64,000 nucleotides of DNA from Mucilaginibacter sp. L196 (lineage in GTDB: Bacteria > Bacteroidota > Bacteroidia > Sphingobacteriales > Sphingobacteriaceae), in NCBI RefSeq assembly GCF_009765905.1, contig NZ_LMUO01000015.1, forward strand, positions 549,238 through 613,237, written 5' to 3'. Positions 26,432 to 36,218 of this stretch are shown one piece after another. The first letter of the stretch is position 1. Every line of letters begins with the position of its first letter. A model generated the notes under the pieces. It did no database searches. It was not told where the DNA came from and saw only the letters and a program-made list of their open reading frames with translations. Position numbers and translations under genes: made by a program.

Positions 26432-27565
26432 ATGCAAGTAGAAAAATTACAAGACCTGGTTAAAAAATATCTGAATAATACAGCTTCCATAAAGGAACGC
26501 AAATTATTATCGGACTGGTACAATAATCAAAATAACGAGAATACTGAGTGGATAGCGGAAACCGATGATGAAGAAGATCTGCTAAAAGCAGAAATGCTCA
26601 ATTATATTCAACAACACACCGGATCCAAAACTGGAAAAGTCCACAGATTGTGGCCACGCGTTGCCGCCGCAGCATCCATCATCTTATTTATTTCGCTAGG
26701 TGCTTATTTCGTTGTGCATAAAAATCATTCCATTCAGTCAACTTCCGAAAACAAAATAGTTGATGTAGGCCCCGGAAGTAACAAAGCAACGCTGAAAACG
26801 CAAGGCAAGGAAATTATATTGGACAATGCTAAAAATGGGACCATTATTAATCATGGTAACGTTTCGGTTAACAAAAAATCTGGTGGCGAGATCAGTTATG
26901 CTGCCATTGCTGAGGCCGAAAATTATAAGGTGGTTTATGATACCATAACAGTTCCTCGCGGTGGAACTTTTAATGTGACGTTATCTGACGGTACCAAAAT
27001 GTGGTTAAACGCTGCTACAACCGTTCGTTATCCTGAAAAATTTTCCGGCACTGAACGTAAGGTGGAACTCCTGACAGGTGAAGCATATTTTGAAGTGATT
27101 CATAATGCTAAAATGCCTTTTCGTGTTTTATGCAATGATCAACTCGTCGAAGACATTGGCACTCATTTCAATATTAAAGCGTACAAGGATGAGCTGGTTG
27201 TGAAGACAACCTTGGTAGAAGGTCGTATTAAAGTTTCCGCTGACGGGATTAATAAAGTCATTAATCCGGGTCAACAAACGATTTTAACTAATAACCAGAT
27301 CAATATTGTTCCTGTAGATGTTGAGGAAGAAACAGCGTGGAAGAACGGGGATTTTCAGTTTGATAATGAGGATGTCAGATCAGTAATGAAAGAGCTTGCC
27401 AGATGGTATGTCGTTGATATTAAATATGAAGGAAACTTTCATAATGTTCACTATAGTGGTCTGATTCCACGAAGCAGCAATATTTCGGCAGTGTTGCGTA
27501 TGCTTAAGGAAACCGGGAATACCAACTTTAAGCTGGATGGAAAAACAGTAATCGTTACTAAATAA
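26432..27565 (+). CDS. FecR anti-sigma factor of locus B without an adjacent sigma gene
   Basis: This 377-aa FecR-family protein has a cytoplasmic N-terminus (KLQDLVKKYLNNTASIKERKLL) and one membrane helix near 72-95 (LWPRVAAAASIILFISLGAYFVV). The FecR domain contains TVPRGGTFNVTLSDGTKMWLNAATTVRYP and EDIGTHFNIKAY, and the DUF4974-type C-terminus ends KTVIVTK. Unlike loci A and C, no ECF sigma gene lies directly upstream. It therefore may regulate a sigma encoded elsewhere, such as the orphan at 7845. It is followed by an STN-type SusC after a 204-bp leader with a stable hairpin. Confidence 0.93.
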   Translation: MQVEKLQDLVKKYLNNTASIKERKLLSDWYNNQNNENTEWIAETDDEEDLLKAEMLNYIQQHTGSKTGKVHRLWPRVAAAASIILFISLGAYFVVHKNHSIQSTSENKIVDVGPGSNKATLKTQGKEIILDNAKNGTIINHGNVSVNKKSGGEISYAAIAEAENYKVVYDTITVPRGGTFNVTLSDGTKMWLNAATTVRYPEKFSGTERKVELLTGEAYFEVIHNAKMPFRVLCNDQLVEDIGTHFNIKAYKDELVVKTTLVEGRIKVSADGINKVINPGQQTILTNNQINIVPVDVEEETAWKNGDFQFDNEDVRSVMKELARWYVVDIKYEGNFHNVHYSGLIPRSSNISAVLRMLKETGNTNFKLDGKTVIVTK

Positions 27566-27650
27566 GAAAACCCCCTAATAACTATTGAAAGAAAGGAGAC
27601 GCTTAAAGGAAAGAAAATTACCAATCCCCAAAATAGCCCGCTAAAATAAA

Positions 27651-27684
27651 AAACCGCAGGGATGCTAGTAACATCCTACGGTTT
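27651..27684 (+). terminator. Hairpin in the FecR-SusC leader of locus B
   Basis: AAACCGCAGGGATG (27651-27664) pairs with CATCCTACGGTTT (27672-27684) around a 7-nt loop, with one mismatch-like pair and one bulge. It is followed by AGTTCCGGTTTACCG. No long T tract follows, so it could be a partial terminator, an attenuator or a processing/stability hairpin that separates the regulator from the transporter transcript. Confidence 0.5.
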
Positions 27685-27769
27685 AGTTCCGGTTTACCGA
27701 AACAATTTGGGCACTACCTAACTAAATTTTGCGATTCGAATTAAAGTCACACCCAAACAATTCAAAGGT

Positions 27770-30700
27770 ATGAAACAATTTATGCAATCTAAAAAGATTG
27801 TCAATGGGAGATACTGTCACCAGTCTGCATCGTTAACCGATCAGGAACACTCCAAATTCTTTGCTTTAAATAGGCAATTAAGAAAAGGGATATTGATTAT
27901 GAAAATTACCGGAGTTCTCTTACTGGTAGCCTGTATGCATGTCAGTGCTAATGTATTTTCACAAAATATAACTTTAACTGAAAAAAATGTTTCACTTGAA
28001 ACAGTCTTGAAAGTTATACAAAAGCAAACAGGTTATGCTTTATTGTATAGCAATGAGGTTATTGGAAAATCTAATCCGGTTACTGTTGATTTCAAATCAG
28101 CACCGTTAAAAAGCGCACTCGACCAAATATTTGAAAATCAGCCATTAACTTATCGCCTTGATGAAAAAACCATACTAATAAAGGAAAAAGAACCTTCAAT
28201 AATCGATAAGATTAAAGGAATAATAAAGACTGTGCATGTTATTCGCGGCATTATTCTTACGAAGGATGGTCAGCCATTAGGTGGTGCCACCGTGCAAGTT
28301 AAGGATTCCAAGACAGCATCGACTTCAAATGAGCGGGGCGGATTCTCGATTTCTATTGATGGCGACGATGCTATCCTTGTGATATCTTATGTAGGCTATA
28401 TTACCAGGGAAATACCTGTTACATCAGCTTCTGATGGATTGACAATCAGACTAGTAGTTAATGAATCGCAACTTGATGCCGTTCAGATAATTGCTTATGG
28501 TACTACTACTGCAAGATTGAATACCGGTTCTGTGAGTACCATAACGGCGGCAGACATCAGCAAACAACCCGTGTTAAATCCGTTGCAGGCTTTGGAAGGA
28601 AGAATGTCCGGTGTTTATATTACACAAAACAGCGGCATATCCGGTTCAAATTATAATATACAGATTGAAGGGCAAAACAGCTTACGCAATACGGCGACTA
28701 ACAATGGCAACCTTCCACTTTATGTTATTGATGGTGTGCCTTACAATTCAGCTACATTAAGCACCCAAGGTTTAGCTCCTTATTCCGGGACACCAGCGTA
28801 TCCAACAAATGGAGCCAGCCCATTGAACAGCATCAATCCACAGGATATTGAATCAATAACTATATTGAAGGATGCTGACGCAACCTCTATTTACGGTAGC
28901 CGGGGTGCCAATGGAGTGGTTTTAATAACTACCAAAAAAGGTAAAGCCGGAGAGATGCAGGTAGATGCCAATGTTTATGCCGGGGCAGGTGATATTTCCG
29001 AAAGAATGGACCTGCTAAATCTAGGTCAATACCTAGAAATGCGTAACGAAGCATTAAAAAATGATAATATTGCCAAGCCGGGCATCAAGGATTATGATAT
29101 TAATGGCGCGTGGGATCAAACCCGTTCTACAGACTGGCAAAAGGAGTTGCTTGGCGGAACAGCCAAAATGACGGACGCTCAGCTGACCCTTAGTGGTGGA
29201 AATAGTCTCACTCAATACAGGATTGGTGCTGGTTATCATCGGGAAACCTCAGTTTTTGAGGGAGATAATTCAACGCAACGTGGAACTTTTAGTATTAATA
29301 TTACTAATAGATCAGCCAATAATAAATTTAAAAGTAACATAGGTATTAATTATGCTTATAATTTATCTGATTTGATAGGAACGGATTTAACGTCTGCTGC
29401 ATTAACGCTGGCACCAGACGCTCCTGCACTATATACATCTTCGGGTGGCCTTAACTGGCAGAATAATACCTTCCAAAACCCGCTGGCTTCAACACAAACA
29501 CCTTATACAAGTAAAACCTATAATTTAATCGCCAATGGCAATTTAAGCTACGAGTTTGCTAAGAATCTAATCTTATCAACCAATTTAGGCTATACTAATA
29601 CCATATTAAATGAGCTGAAAGAAATTTATACCACAAGTGTTAATCCCCAACAGGCCCTTACACAACCATTAAAAAGCTTGTTTGGTAATAATTCAAATAT
29701 CTCATGGATTATTGAACCTCAGCTGAACTGGGATAAAATGTTCGGTAAAAATCACGTTCATCTATTACTTGGCGGAACGCTGCAGGATCAGGTAACCGAT
29801 ATGTTAGCCACAAATGCTTTTGGTTTTATTAGTAAAGATCAAATGGAGAATCCCGGGGCGGCACCATCCAACGATGTTACCGTTACCCGTAACTATGCTG
29901 ATTATAAATACGCCGCAATATTTGGTCGTATTACCTATGATTGGAATAAAAAATACCTCTTGGATTTAACCGCGCGACGTGATGGATCGAGCAGGTTTGG
30001 CCCAGACAAACAGTTTGCCAACTTTGGTGCTGTTGGTGGTGCCTGGATCTTCTCAAGCGAGGATTTTGCTAAACAAGATTTGCCCTTTTTAAGCTTTGGT
30101 AAATTGCGTGCAAGTTACGGGATTACTGGCAGCGACCAGATAGGTAATTACCAGTACCTGAATGACTATGGTATCGTAGGTCAATATCAAGGGGTTCGTG
30201 GCTTGTTACCTCTCCAGTTATATAATCCGGACTTTCAATGGGAAGTGAACAAAAAGATAGAGGCTGCTATAGAATTAGGCTTTCTGAAAGACCGTTTACT
30301 GGCAACCATTTCTTACTACCGTAATCGTTCGTCAGATCAGTTAATAGGTTATCCACTGGCCCCAACCACTGGATTTGGATCCATTGAATACAATCTGCCT
30401 GCCACCGTACAGAATACCGGTACAGGAATTGAATTAACTAGTGTTAACATTAAGAATAAAGACTTTAAATGGTCAAGTAATTTTAATATTACGATTCCTC
30501 AAAATAAACTTATATCCTTCCCGGACCTGGCCGGATCGTCCTATGCCGATCAGTATGTTGTGGGGCAGCCATTGTCTATTCAAAAATCTTATACGGTTAC
30601 CGGAGTTGACCCCAAAACAGGTTTATATGTAGTTCAGGATGTGAATAAGGATGGGCAGTACGATAATAATGATTACTCAAGTATTAAAAATATAGGGCAA

Positions 30701-31171
30701 CAATTTTATGGTGGACTGGGTAACTCTTTAAGTTATAAAAATTTTCAGTTTGATTTCTTTTTCCAGTTTGTAAAGCAGAACGGGAAAAATGTTCTGAATG
30801 CCTTTGGTCAACCCGGTGCTCTCGGAAACCAACCGGTGCAAGTATTACAGAGATGGCAAAACCCGGGTGATATTACTAATATCCAACGCTATGGCACGAT
30901 AGGAGGACCGGCTTATTTGCCTTCTGTTTATTATGACTTCTCTAATGAGAACGTAACTGATGCTTCTTTCATTCGGCTTAAAAATGTAGCATTTTCATAC
31001 CGGTTACCGTCACCGTTTTTGCAAAAACTGAATGTTAAAAACTGCAGAATCTACGTGCAGGGGCAGAATGTGTTAACCTTTACCAAATATCTAGGCCTCG
31101 ACCCGGAAACCCAGGGAACCTCGCTTCCGCCATTACGCTATATAACAGCTGGTTTACAAATTACCCTATAA
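27770..31171 (+). CDS. SusC/RagA TonB-linked outer-membrane transporter with STN domain (locus B)
   Basis: The product is 1133 aa. A long N-terminal leader precedes the signal peptide KITGVLLLVACMHVSANVFSQ near residues 43-65. An STN domain (about 70-135), a carboxypeptidase-regulatory-like domain (about 160-235) and the plug with ILKDADATSIYGSRGANGVVLITTKKG near 370 follow. The barrel ends YITAGLQITL. It differs more from the transporters of loci A and C than those do from each other, suggesting another substrate. STN presence links it to the FecR at 26432. Confidence 0.95.
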   Translation: MKQFMQSKKIVNGRYCHQSASLTDQEHSKFFALNRQLRKGILIMKITGVLLLVACMHVSANVFSQNITLTEKNVSLETVLKVIQKQTGYALLYSNEVIGKSNPVTVDFKSAPLKSALDQIFENQPLTYRLDEKTILIKEKEPSIIDKIKGIIKTVHVIRGIILTKDGQPLGGATVQVKDSKTASTSNERGGFSISIDGDDAILVISYVGYITREIPVTSASDGLTIRLVVNESQLDAVQIIAYGTTTARLNTGSVSTITAADISKQPVLNPLQALEGRMSGVYITQNSGISGSNYNIQIEGQNSLRNTATNNGNLPLYVIDGVPYNSATLSTQGLAPYSGTPAYPTNGASPLNSINPQDIESITILKDADATSIYGSRGANGVVLITTKKGKAGEMQVDANVYAGAGDISERMDLLNLGQYLEMRNEALKNDNIAKPGIKDYDINGAWDQTRSTDWQKELLGGTAKMTDAQLTLSGGNSLTQYRIGAGYHRETSVFEGDNSTQRGTFSINITNRSANNKFKSNIGINYAYNLSDLIGTDLTSAALTLAPDAPALYTSSGGLNWQNNTFQNPLASTQTPYTSKTYNLIANGNLSYEFAKNLILSTNLGYTNTILNELKEIYTTSVNPQQALTQPLKSLFGNNSNISWIIEPQLNWDKMFGKNHVHLLLGGTLQDQVTDMLATNAFGFISKDQMENPGAAPSNDVTVTRNYADYKYAAIFGRITYDWNKKYLLDLTARRDGSSRFGPDKQFANFGAVGGAWIFSSEDFAKQDLPFLSFGKLRASYGITGSDQIGNYQYLNDYGIVGQYQGVRGLLPLQLYNPDFQWEVNKKIEAAIELGFLKDRLLATISYYRNRSSDQLIGYPLAPTTGFGSIEYNLPATVQNTGTGIELTSVNIKNKDFKWSSNFNITIPQNKLISFPDLAGSSYADQYVVGQPLSIQKSYTVTGVDPKTGLYVVQDVNKDGQYDNNDYSSIKNIGQQFYGGLGNSLSYKNFQFDFFFQFVKQNGKNVLNAFGQPGALGNQPVQVLQRWQNPGDITNIQRYGTIGGPAYLPSVYYDFSNENVTDASFIRLKNVAFSYRLPSPFLQKLNVKNCRIYVQGQNVLTFTKYLGLDPETQGTSLPPLRYITAGLQITL

Positions 31172-31182
31172 AATTAAAAGTC

Positions 31183-32574
31183 ATGAAAATTAAAAAACAA
31201 TTTAAGAAATACCCTTTATTTTTCATATCAGTAGTTATGCTGCTTGTAGCACCGTCATGCAAGAAAACAGTGGAAGTTGGTAATCCTGTAACGCAAGTGA
31301 GTTCAGCTGATGTATTTGCCAGCGATCCGGCTATCACTGCTGCAATTTCGGGTATTTATTCGGATATGCTCAACAGTTATGCCGGCGGTGGTTACTATAG
31401 TGTAAGCGCGGTGGTAAGTTATAGTGCTGATGAATTGCTGAGCAGTGATTATTCATTTTATGATGATAATATATTGCCTAATGACTACGAGCTTCCTTAT
31501 TTGTGGGGCTCTCCGTATACAGATATTTATGCAGCAAATAATTTGCTGGAGGGCTTAGCCAAACCGAACGGGATAAGTGCAGCTATGAATAAACAAATTA
31601 CCGGTGAAGCCAAATTTATCAGGGCATTCGATTATTTCTACCTGGTGAATCTTTTTGGTGATGTGCCGCTAGTAACTGGCACTGCATGGCAACAAAATAC
31701 AAATGCCACAAGAACACCTTCGGTGCAGGTATATCAGCAAATTGTGGCTGACCTGAAGGATGCCCAGGCATCGCTGCCAGCCGATTATTCTGCCTCAAAA
31801 GGTGAAAGAGTAAGGCCAAATAAATGGGCCGCTACGGCATTACTAGCGAGAGTATATTTATACATGGAAGATTGGCCCGATGCTGAAATTCAGGCGAGTG
31901 CAGTTATTGCCAATAGCAGCCTGTACAGTTTAGTAAGTTTAAACCAGGTTTTTTTAAAAAATAGCAATGAAGCGATATGGCAGCTGAGCTCTGATAACAG
32001 CAATGCGCAGGATGCCGAAGTTTTTTCGCCTGAACCCGATCCTTCATTTAGCTCCCCATTACAACAATCCACCGTTGATAAGTTCAGTGCTGATGACCAG
32101 CGCTTAACTTATTGGATAACTCCGCTAGATGATGGCACTGGCACTGGTAATTTGCTCTACTTCCCTACAAAATATAAGAACGATCAGACATCTCCCATTA
32201 CAGAATACTCCATGGTGATGCGCCTTGCAGAACAATATTTGGTAAGAGCTGAAGCAAGGGCGGAGCAAAATAAAATTACCGGAACAAACAGCGCAGCCAC
32301 GGATGTAAATGCTATTAGGACAAGGGCAGGTATTGCAGGCACCACTGCAACAACGCAAGGTACTATGCTGCTGGCTATTGAAGATGAAAGGTTACGCGAA
32401 TTATTTACGGAGTGGGGTCATCGATGGCTCGACCTGAAGCGTACGGGCCGTGCATTAACGGTTTTGGGTGCCCTAAAACCTAATCTGAATCAAGATAGGC
32501 TGCTATTTCCTATTCCACAAAATCAAATCACAAATGATCCCGCTATGGCGCACCAGCAAAATCCGGGTTACTAA
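31183..32574 (+). CDS. SusD/RagB substrate-binding lipoprotein (locus B)
   Basis: This 463-aa SusD homolog has a lipoprotein signal ending in lipobox VAPSC near residue 27. It contains GEAKFIRAFDYFYLVNLFGDVPLV and the conserved late segment DERLRELFTEWGHRWLDLKRTGRA, and ends QQNPGY. It starts 11 nt after the SusC stop and is expected to form the lid of that transporter at the cell surface. No terminator hairpin is seen before the TlpA genes, so the redox genes may share its transcript. Confidence 0.94.
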   Translation: MKIKKQFKKYPLFFISVVMLLVAPSCKKTVEVGNPVTQVSSADVFASDPAITAAISGIYSDMLNSYAGGGYYSVSAVVSYSADELLSSDYSFYDDNILPNDYELPYLWGSPYTDIYAANNLLEGLAKPNGISAAMNKQITGEAKFIRAFDYFYLVNLFGDVPLVTGTAWQQNTNATRTPSVQVYQQIVADLKDAQASLPADYSASKGERVRPNKWAATALLARVYLYMEDWPDAEIQASAVIANSSLYSLVSLNQVFLKNSNEAIWQLSSDNSNAQDAEVFSPEPDPSFSSPLQQSTVDKFSADDQRLTYWITPLDDGTGTGNLLYFPTKYKNDQTSPITEYSMVMRLAEQYLVRAEARAEQNKITGTNSAATDVNAIRTRAGIAGTTATTQGTMLLAIEDERLRELFTEWGHRWLDLKRTGRALTVLGALKPNLNQDRLLFPIPQNQITNDPAMAHQQNPGY

Positions 32575-32608
32575 AAATGCATAAGTATTATTATTAAAAT
32601 AAATTAAA

Positions 32609-33754
32609 GTGAAAAAGATTATTGTAACCGGTATTGTAAGCAGTATGATAATGACTCCCTTTGTGCTTTTTGCACAGCAGGGTACATTTATCCTAAAAGG
32701 AAAACTAGAAAATGTTGATCCCCAGGCAAAAGTTTATCTCTTAAAGAGTACTGCTGCCGACGGTGTTATTGACTCATCTGTTGTAAAGAATGGTAGTTTT
32801 GAATTTAAAGGGAATCTACCAACCACACCCTCTATTATGTTAGTGGCAACGAAAGACACGTCATTATTTATTCGAAAAAGAGGAAGACGGTTTGCGATGC
32901 CGGATTGGAAGAGGTTTTACCTGGATGCTGGAACCACTGAAGTAACCGGCCCGAATTTGGTAGGTGCTACCATAAGCGGTTCAAGCGAAAAACTAAATAA
33001 TGACGATGTTGAACTGCAAAAAGCTTTAGAACCTGCCTTTGATGGATTAGCGGATGCGAGTAATACAGACGCGTCTGAAGAAACGCAAAAAACAGAGGCT
33101 TTCCAAAAAATGGCGAATGAAAAAATGGCTTTGGCCGATGCACGTCTGTACAAGGCCGTGTCAAAGTTTGTGAAGGAACATCCAGAAAGTATGGTCAGCT
33201 TGGATGCAATGAATAATTACATGTTACGGGACCCTTCTTTGCCCGAATTGGTGGAAACTTTTCAATCACTTGCGGCTAACGTTAAAGGTTCGCCAATGGG
33301 AGTAGCATTTGCCAAGGGATTGAAGACCTCTGAAAATACCGCGATTGGTTTCCTGGCACCTGATTTTACACAAAATGATGTTAATGGTAAACCAGTAACT
33401 CTTAGCTCTTTTCATGGTAAATATGTATTGCTTGATTTTTGGGCCTCATGGTGTTCTCCATGCCGTGCCGAAAACCCGAACGTGGTAAAAGCCTTTGAGA
33501 AATATAAAGACAAAAACTTTATCATTATCAGCATTTCACTCGACCAGGTAAAAGACGCCTGGGTACAGGCCATCAAAAAAGACGGTATGCCCTGGATTCA
33601 TGTATCTGACCTAAAAGCCTTTAATAATGATGTAGCGTTAAAATATAGTGTGCATTCCATCCCAACCAATTTTTTGATAGATCCGCAGGGTAAAATAATC
33701 GCCAAGAGTCTTCGTGGGGTTGAATTGGAAGAAGCATTAGCTAAAATTTTATAA
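32609..33754 (+). CDS. DUF4369-TlpA disulfide reductase 1 of locus B
   Basis: This 381-aa exported protein starts with GTG; signal peptide KKIIVTGIVSSMIMTPFVLFAQ follows immediately. DUF4369 spans about residues 25-130. The thioredoxin domain has the active site WCSPC (Cys282, Cys285) in DFWASWCSPCRAENPNVV and the cis-Pro loop SIPTNFLIDPQGKI. The CSPC dipeptide differs from those of its neighbours, which changes the expected redox potential. It is first of four consecutive TlpA genes spaced by 0-30 nt. Confidence 0.92.
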   Translation: MKKIIVTGIVSSMIMTPFVLFAQQGTFILKGKLENVDPQAKVYLLKSTAADGVIDSSVVKNGSFEFKGNLPTTPSIMLVATKDTSLFIRKRGRRFAMPDWKRFYLDAGTTEVTGPNLVGATISGSSEKLNNDDVELQKALEPAFDGLADASNTDASEETQKTEAFQKMANEKMALADARLYKAVSKFVKEHPESMVSLDAMNNYMLRDPSLPELVETFQSLAANVKGSPMGVAFAKGLKTSENTAIGFLAPDFTQNDVNGKPVTLSSFHGKYVLLDFWASWCSPCRAENPNVVKAFEKYKDKNFIIISISLDQVKDAWVQAIKKDGMPWIHVSDLKAFNNDVALKYSVHSIPTNFLIDPQGKIIAKSLRGVELEEALAKIL

Positions 33755-33775
33755 ATCAATACATCCAGGTACATT

Positions 33776-34993
33776 ATGCAAATTTTAAAATTATTGCCCT
33801 TAATAGGCATATCGGCAGGACTGTTAACCCATAACCCTAATACCGGGTTAAATCACAACGTAAACTATAAAACACCCGCCGTGGCTACTACCGCGGATAT
33901 ACAACAAACTGGTACCGGCAGTTTCACGCTTAAAGGACAATTGCCCGCAAAGTTTGATTCGCCCTTGTTTATCCATATTTACTATATAAATAGCGAAGGC
34001 CGTTACACAAATGATTCATGTGTTTTTAATAAAGGAGCTTTTGAATTTAAAGGAAGCGTATCAAATCCCGAAACGGCTACACTGGTGATACAAGGCCCTG
34101 GTTATAGCCCGCGTGATGAAAGACGGCAACTATGGCTGGAAGCGGGAATAGATATAACCTTAAAAAGTGATGATCATTTAAAAACCAGTATTGTAAGTAA
34201 TTCCCAATTAAACGTTGACCAGGAGCAATTGAACGCCATTTTGCAGCCTTATGCCGACCAAAGTAAGGCGATTATGACGGCCTACCGCAAAGCGCTTAAA
34301 ACTCCTGGCGAAAAAGCGGCAAAGAAAAAGTATAATGATGACGATAGAAAGGCATCCGATGGGAGGGACGCGGCTATCAGGAAATTTATACGTGATAACC
34401 CAAATTCATATTTAAGTCTGGAGGAGTTGAATGCTATGACAGGCGATACCAAAGTGAGCCATGCCGACTTTAAATCGATGTATGATAGCTTATCAGCGAG
34501 TGTAAAGAATACCGAGGACGGTAAGACTATAGGCTTATTTGTTGCAAACCGTGATGTGGTGGTAGTTGGTTCTATGGCCCCGGCCTTTATCCAAAATGAT
34601 GTAAATGGTAAGCCAGTTAGTCTTAGTTCATTTCGTGGAAAATATGTTTTCGTTGATTTTTGGGCTTCCTGGTGCGTACCCTGCCGCGAAGAAAACCCCG
34701 ATGTAGTAAAAGCTTACAATAAGTTTAAAAGTGACAATTTTACCATGTTAGGTGTTTCTCTTGATAATAAAAGCTCAAAAGCGGCTTGGCTGAAAGCTAT
34801 TAAAACAGATAAACTTAGCTGGACACAAGTATGCGATTTAAAAGGTTGGAACAATGACGCCGCAGGCTTGTATGCCGTTCGTGCTGTACCTGCTAATTTT
34901 CTGATTGATCCACATGGAAAAATTGTTGCGACGGACATTGAGGGAGCCGCGCTTGAAACCACATTAAATAAATTATTAAAACAAACAAAATAA
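33776..34993 (+). CDS. DUF4369-TlpA disulfide reductase 2 of locus B
   Basis: The product is 405 aa with a hydrophobic N-terminus (MQILKLLPLIGISAGLL) acting as a signal or anchor. DUF4369 covers about residues 45-150 (GSFTLKGQLPAKFDSPLFIHIYYI). A charged helical linker leads to the thioredoxin domain with WCVPC (Cys300, Cys303). The cis-Pro loop is AVPANFLIDPHGKI. Its stop codon overlaps the next start by one base (TAATG), so translation of the two is coupled. It is most similar to the next gene product, indicating a recent tandem duplication. Confidence 0.92.
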   Translation: MQILKLLPLIGISAGLLTHNPNTGLNHNVNYKTPAVATTADIQQTGTGSFTLKGQLPAKFDSPLFIHIYYINSEGRYTNDSCVFNKGAFEFKGSVSNPETATLVIQGPGYSPRDERRQLWLEAGIDITLKSDDHLKTSIVSNSQLNVDQEQLNAILQPYADQSKAIMTAYRKALKTPGEKAAKKKYNDDDRKASDGRDAAIRKFIRDNPNSYLSLEELNAMTGDTKVSHADFKSMYDSLSASVKNTEDGKTIGLFVANRDVVVVGSMAPAFIQNDVNGKPVSLSSFRGKYVFVDFWASWCVPCREENPDVVKAYNKFKSDNFTMLGVSLDNKSSKAAWLKAIKTDKLSWTQVCDLKGWNNDAAGLYAVRAVPANFLIDPHGKIVATDIEGAALETTLNKLLKQTK

Positions 34994-36204
34994 TGAAATT
35001 ATCTTCTTTTATAATTATACCTGCCATAATGATAGGTTCGCTTGCGTTTGGTGCAACTAAACTAAACGCCTTAAAGGCGCACCTTGCCCCTGGTAAAGGG
35101 CAAACACAACACGGTTTATCCAACCAGCAAAATCGGTTTTCTGGAAATTATATAATAAAAGGAACCGTTGATGAAAAATACGATACTCCGCTAAAAGTAT
35201 ATCTCATTGATAATAAAAGTATCAGGGATTCCTGCGTACTCAATAAAGGCAGCTTTGTACTCAAAGGAAAACTGGATGAGCCTTTTAGGGGGCATATAAT
35301 TTTGCAGCATGATGGCACTGAAAGTGTAAGAAAACGTGGCAAAAAGGACAACATGGAATTGTGGGTAGAAGCAGGAGAAACAACGGTTAAAGGCCAAGAC
35401 AGGATATCCAAAGCTGTTGTAAGCGGTTCGCAATTAAATGACGATGTCGTAAGCTACGATAAAGCTCTTGAGCCTGTAACTGCCAAGGAACAGTTAGTGC
35501 AGGATACCATGGTAAAAAATTATGACAAGGACCCGCTCGAAGCAAATAAACACTACGATGAGGGTATGAGGAAACTTTTGCCGGAAAGGACTAAGCTTAT
35601 AATGCAATTTATTAATGGGCATAGTGACTCCTTTTTCTGTCTGGATGTTATATCATCTTATTTAGATAATAGTCCGGATATAGCGGTAGTTGAACGTATG
35701 TTTTCATCCTTGTCTGCCGATTTAAAAGATACGCCTACAGGGAAAGCAACTTCCATCATTATCGCTAACAAGAAAACTGTCGCAATAGGTGCACAAGCGC
35801 CGGTATTTACACAAAATGATACGTTGGGGAAACCGGTTAACCTGGCTGATTTTCACGGTAAATACATATTGATTGATTTTTGGGCCTCGTGGTGCGTGCC
35901 CTGCAGGGCCGAAAACCCGGATGTATTGAAGGCTTACAATAAATATAAAAATAAAAACTTTACCATATTAGGCGTTTCGCTTGATGATGAAAGAACCAAA
36001 GCAGCATGGATAAAGGCCATTGAAAAAGATCAGCTACCCTGGACACAGGTATCTGATTTAAAAGGATGGGACGATGGCGCGGCAAAAATATACGGTGTGC
36101 GTGCCATCCCTGCTAATTTTTTGATTGACCCCAGCGGTAAAATAATTGCCGAAAACCTGCATGGCGAGGCATTGGAGGCGGCACTTGAAAAATATATACC
36201 TTAA
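34993..36204 (+). CDS. DUF4369-TlpA disulfide reductase 3 of locus B
   Basis: This is a 403-aa paralog of the preceding protein. Its N-terminal export segment is MKLSSFIIIPAIMIGSLAFGATKLNA. DUF4369 spans about 50-150 (NYIIKGTVDEKYDTPLKVYLI). The thioredoxin domain carries WCVPC (Cys301, Cys304) and cis-Pro loop AIPANFLIDPSGKI. Start overlaps the previous stop by one base. The periplasmic reducing role is inferred from the family; no partner specificity can be read. Confidence 0.92.
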   Translation: MKLSSFIIIPAIMIGSLAFGATKLNALKAHLAPGKGQTQHGLSNQQNRFSGNYIIKGTVDEKYDTPLKVYLIDNKSIRDSCVLNKGSFVLKGKLDEPFRGHIILQHDGTESVRKRGKKDNMELWVEAGETTVKGQDRISKAVVSGSQLNDDVVSYDKALEPVTAKEQLVQDTMVKNYDKDPLEANKHYDEGMRKLLPERTKLIMQFINGHSDSFFCLDVISSYLDNSPDIAVVERMFSSLSADLKDTPTGKATSIIIANKKTVAIGAQAPVFTQNDTLGKPVNLADFHGKYILIDFWASWCVPCRAENPDVLKAYNKYKNKNFTILGVSLDDERTKAAWIKAIEKDQLPWTQVSDLKGWDDGAAKIYGVRAIPANFLIDPSGKIIAENLHGEALEAALEKYIP

Positions 36205-36218
36205 TACTGATAAAAAAA

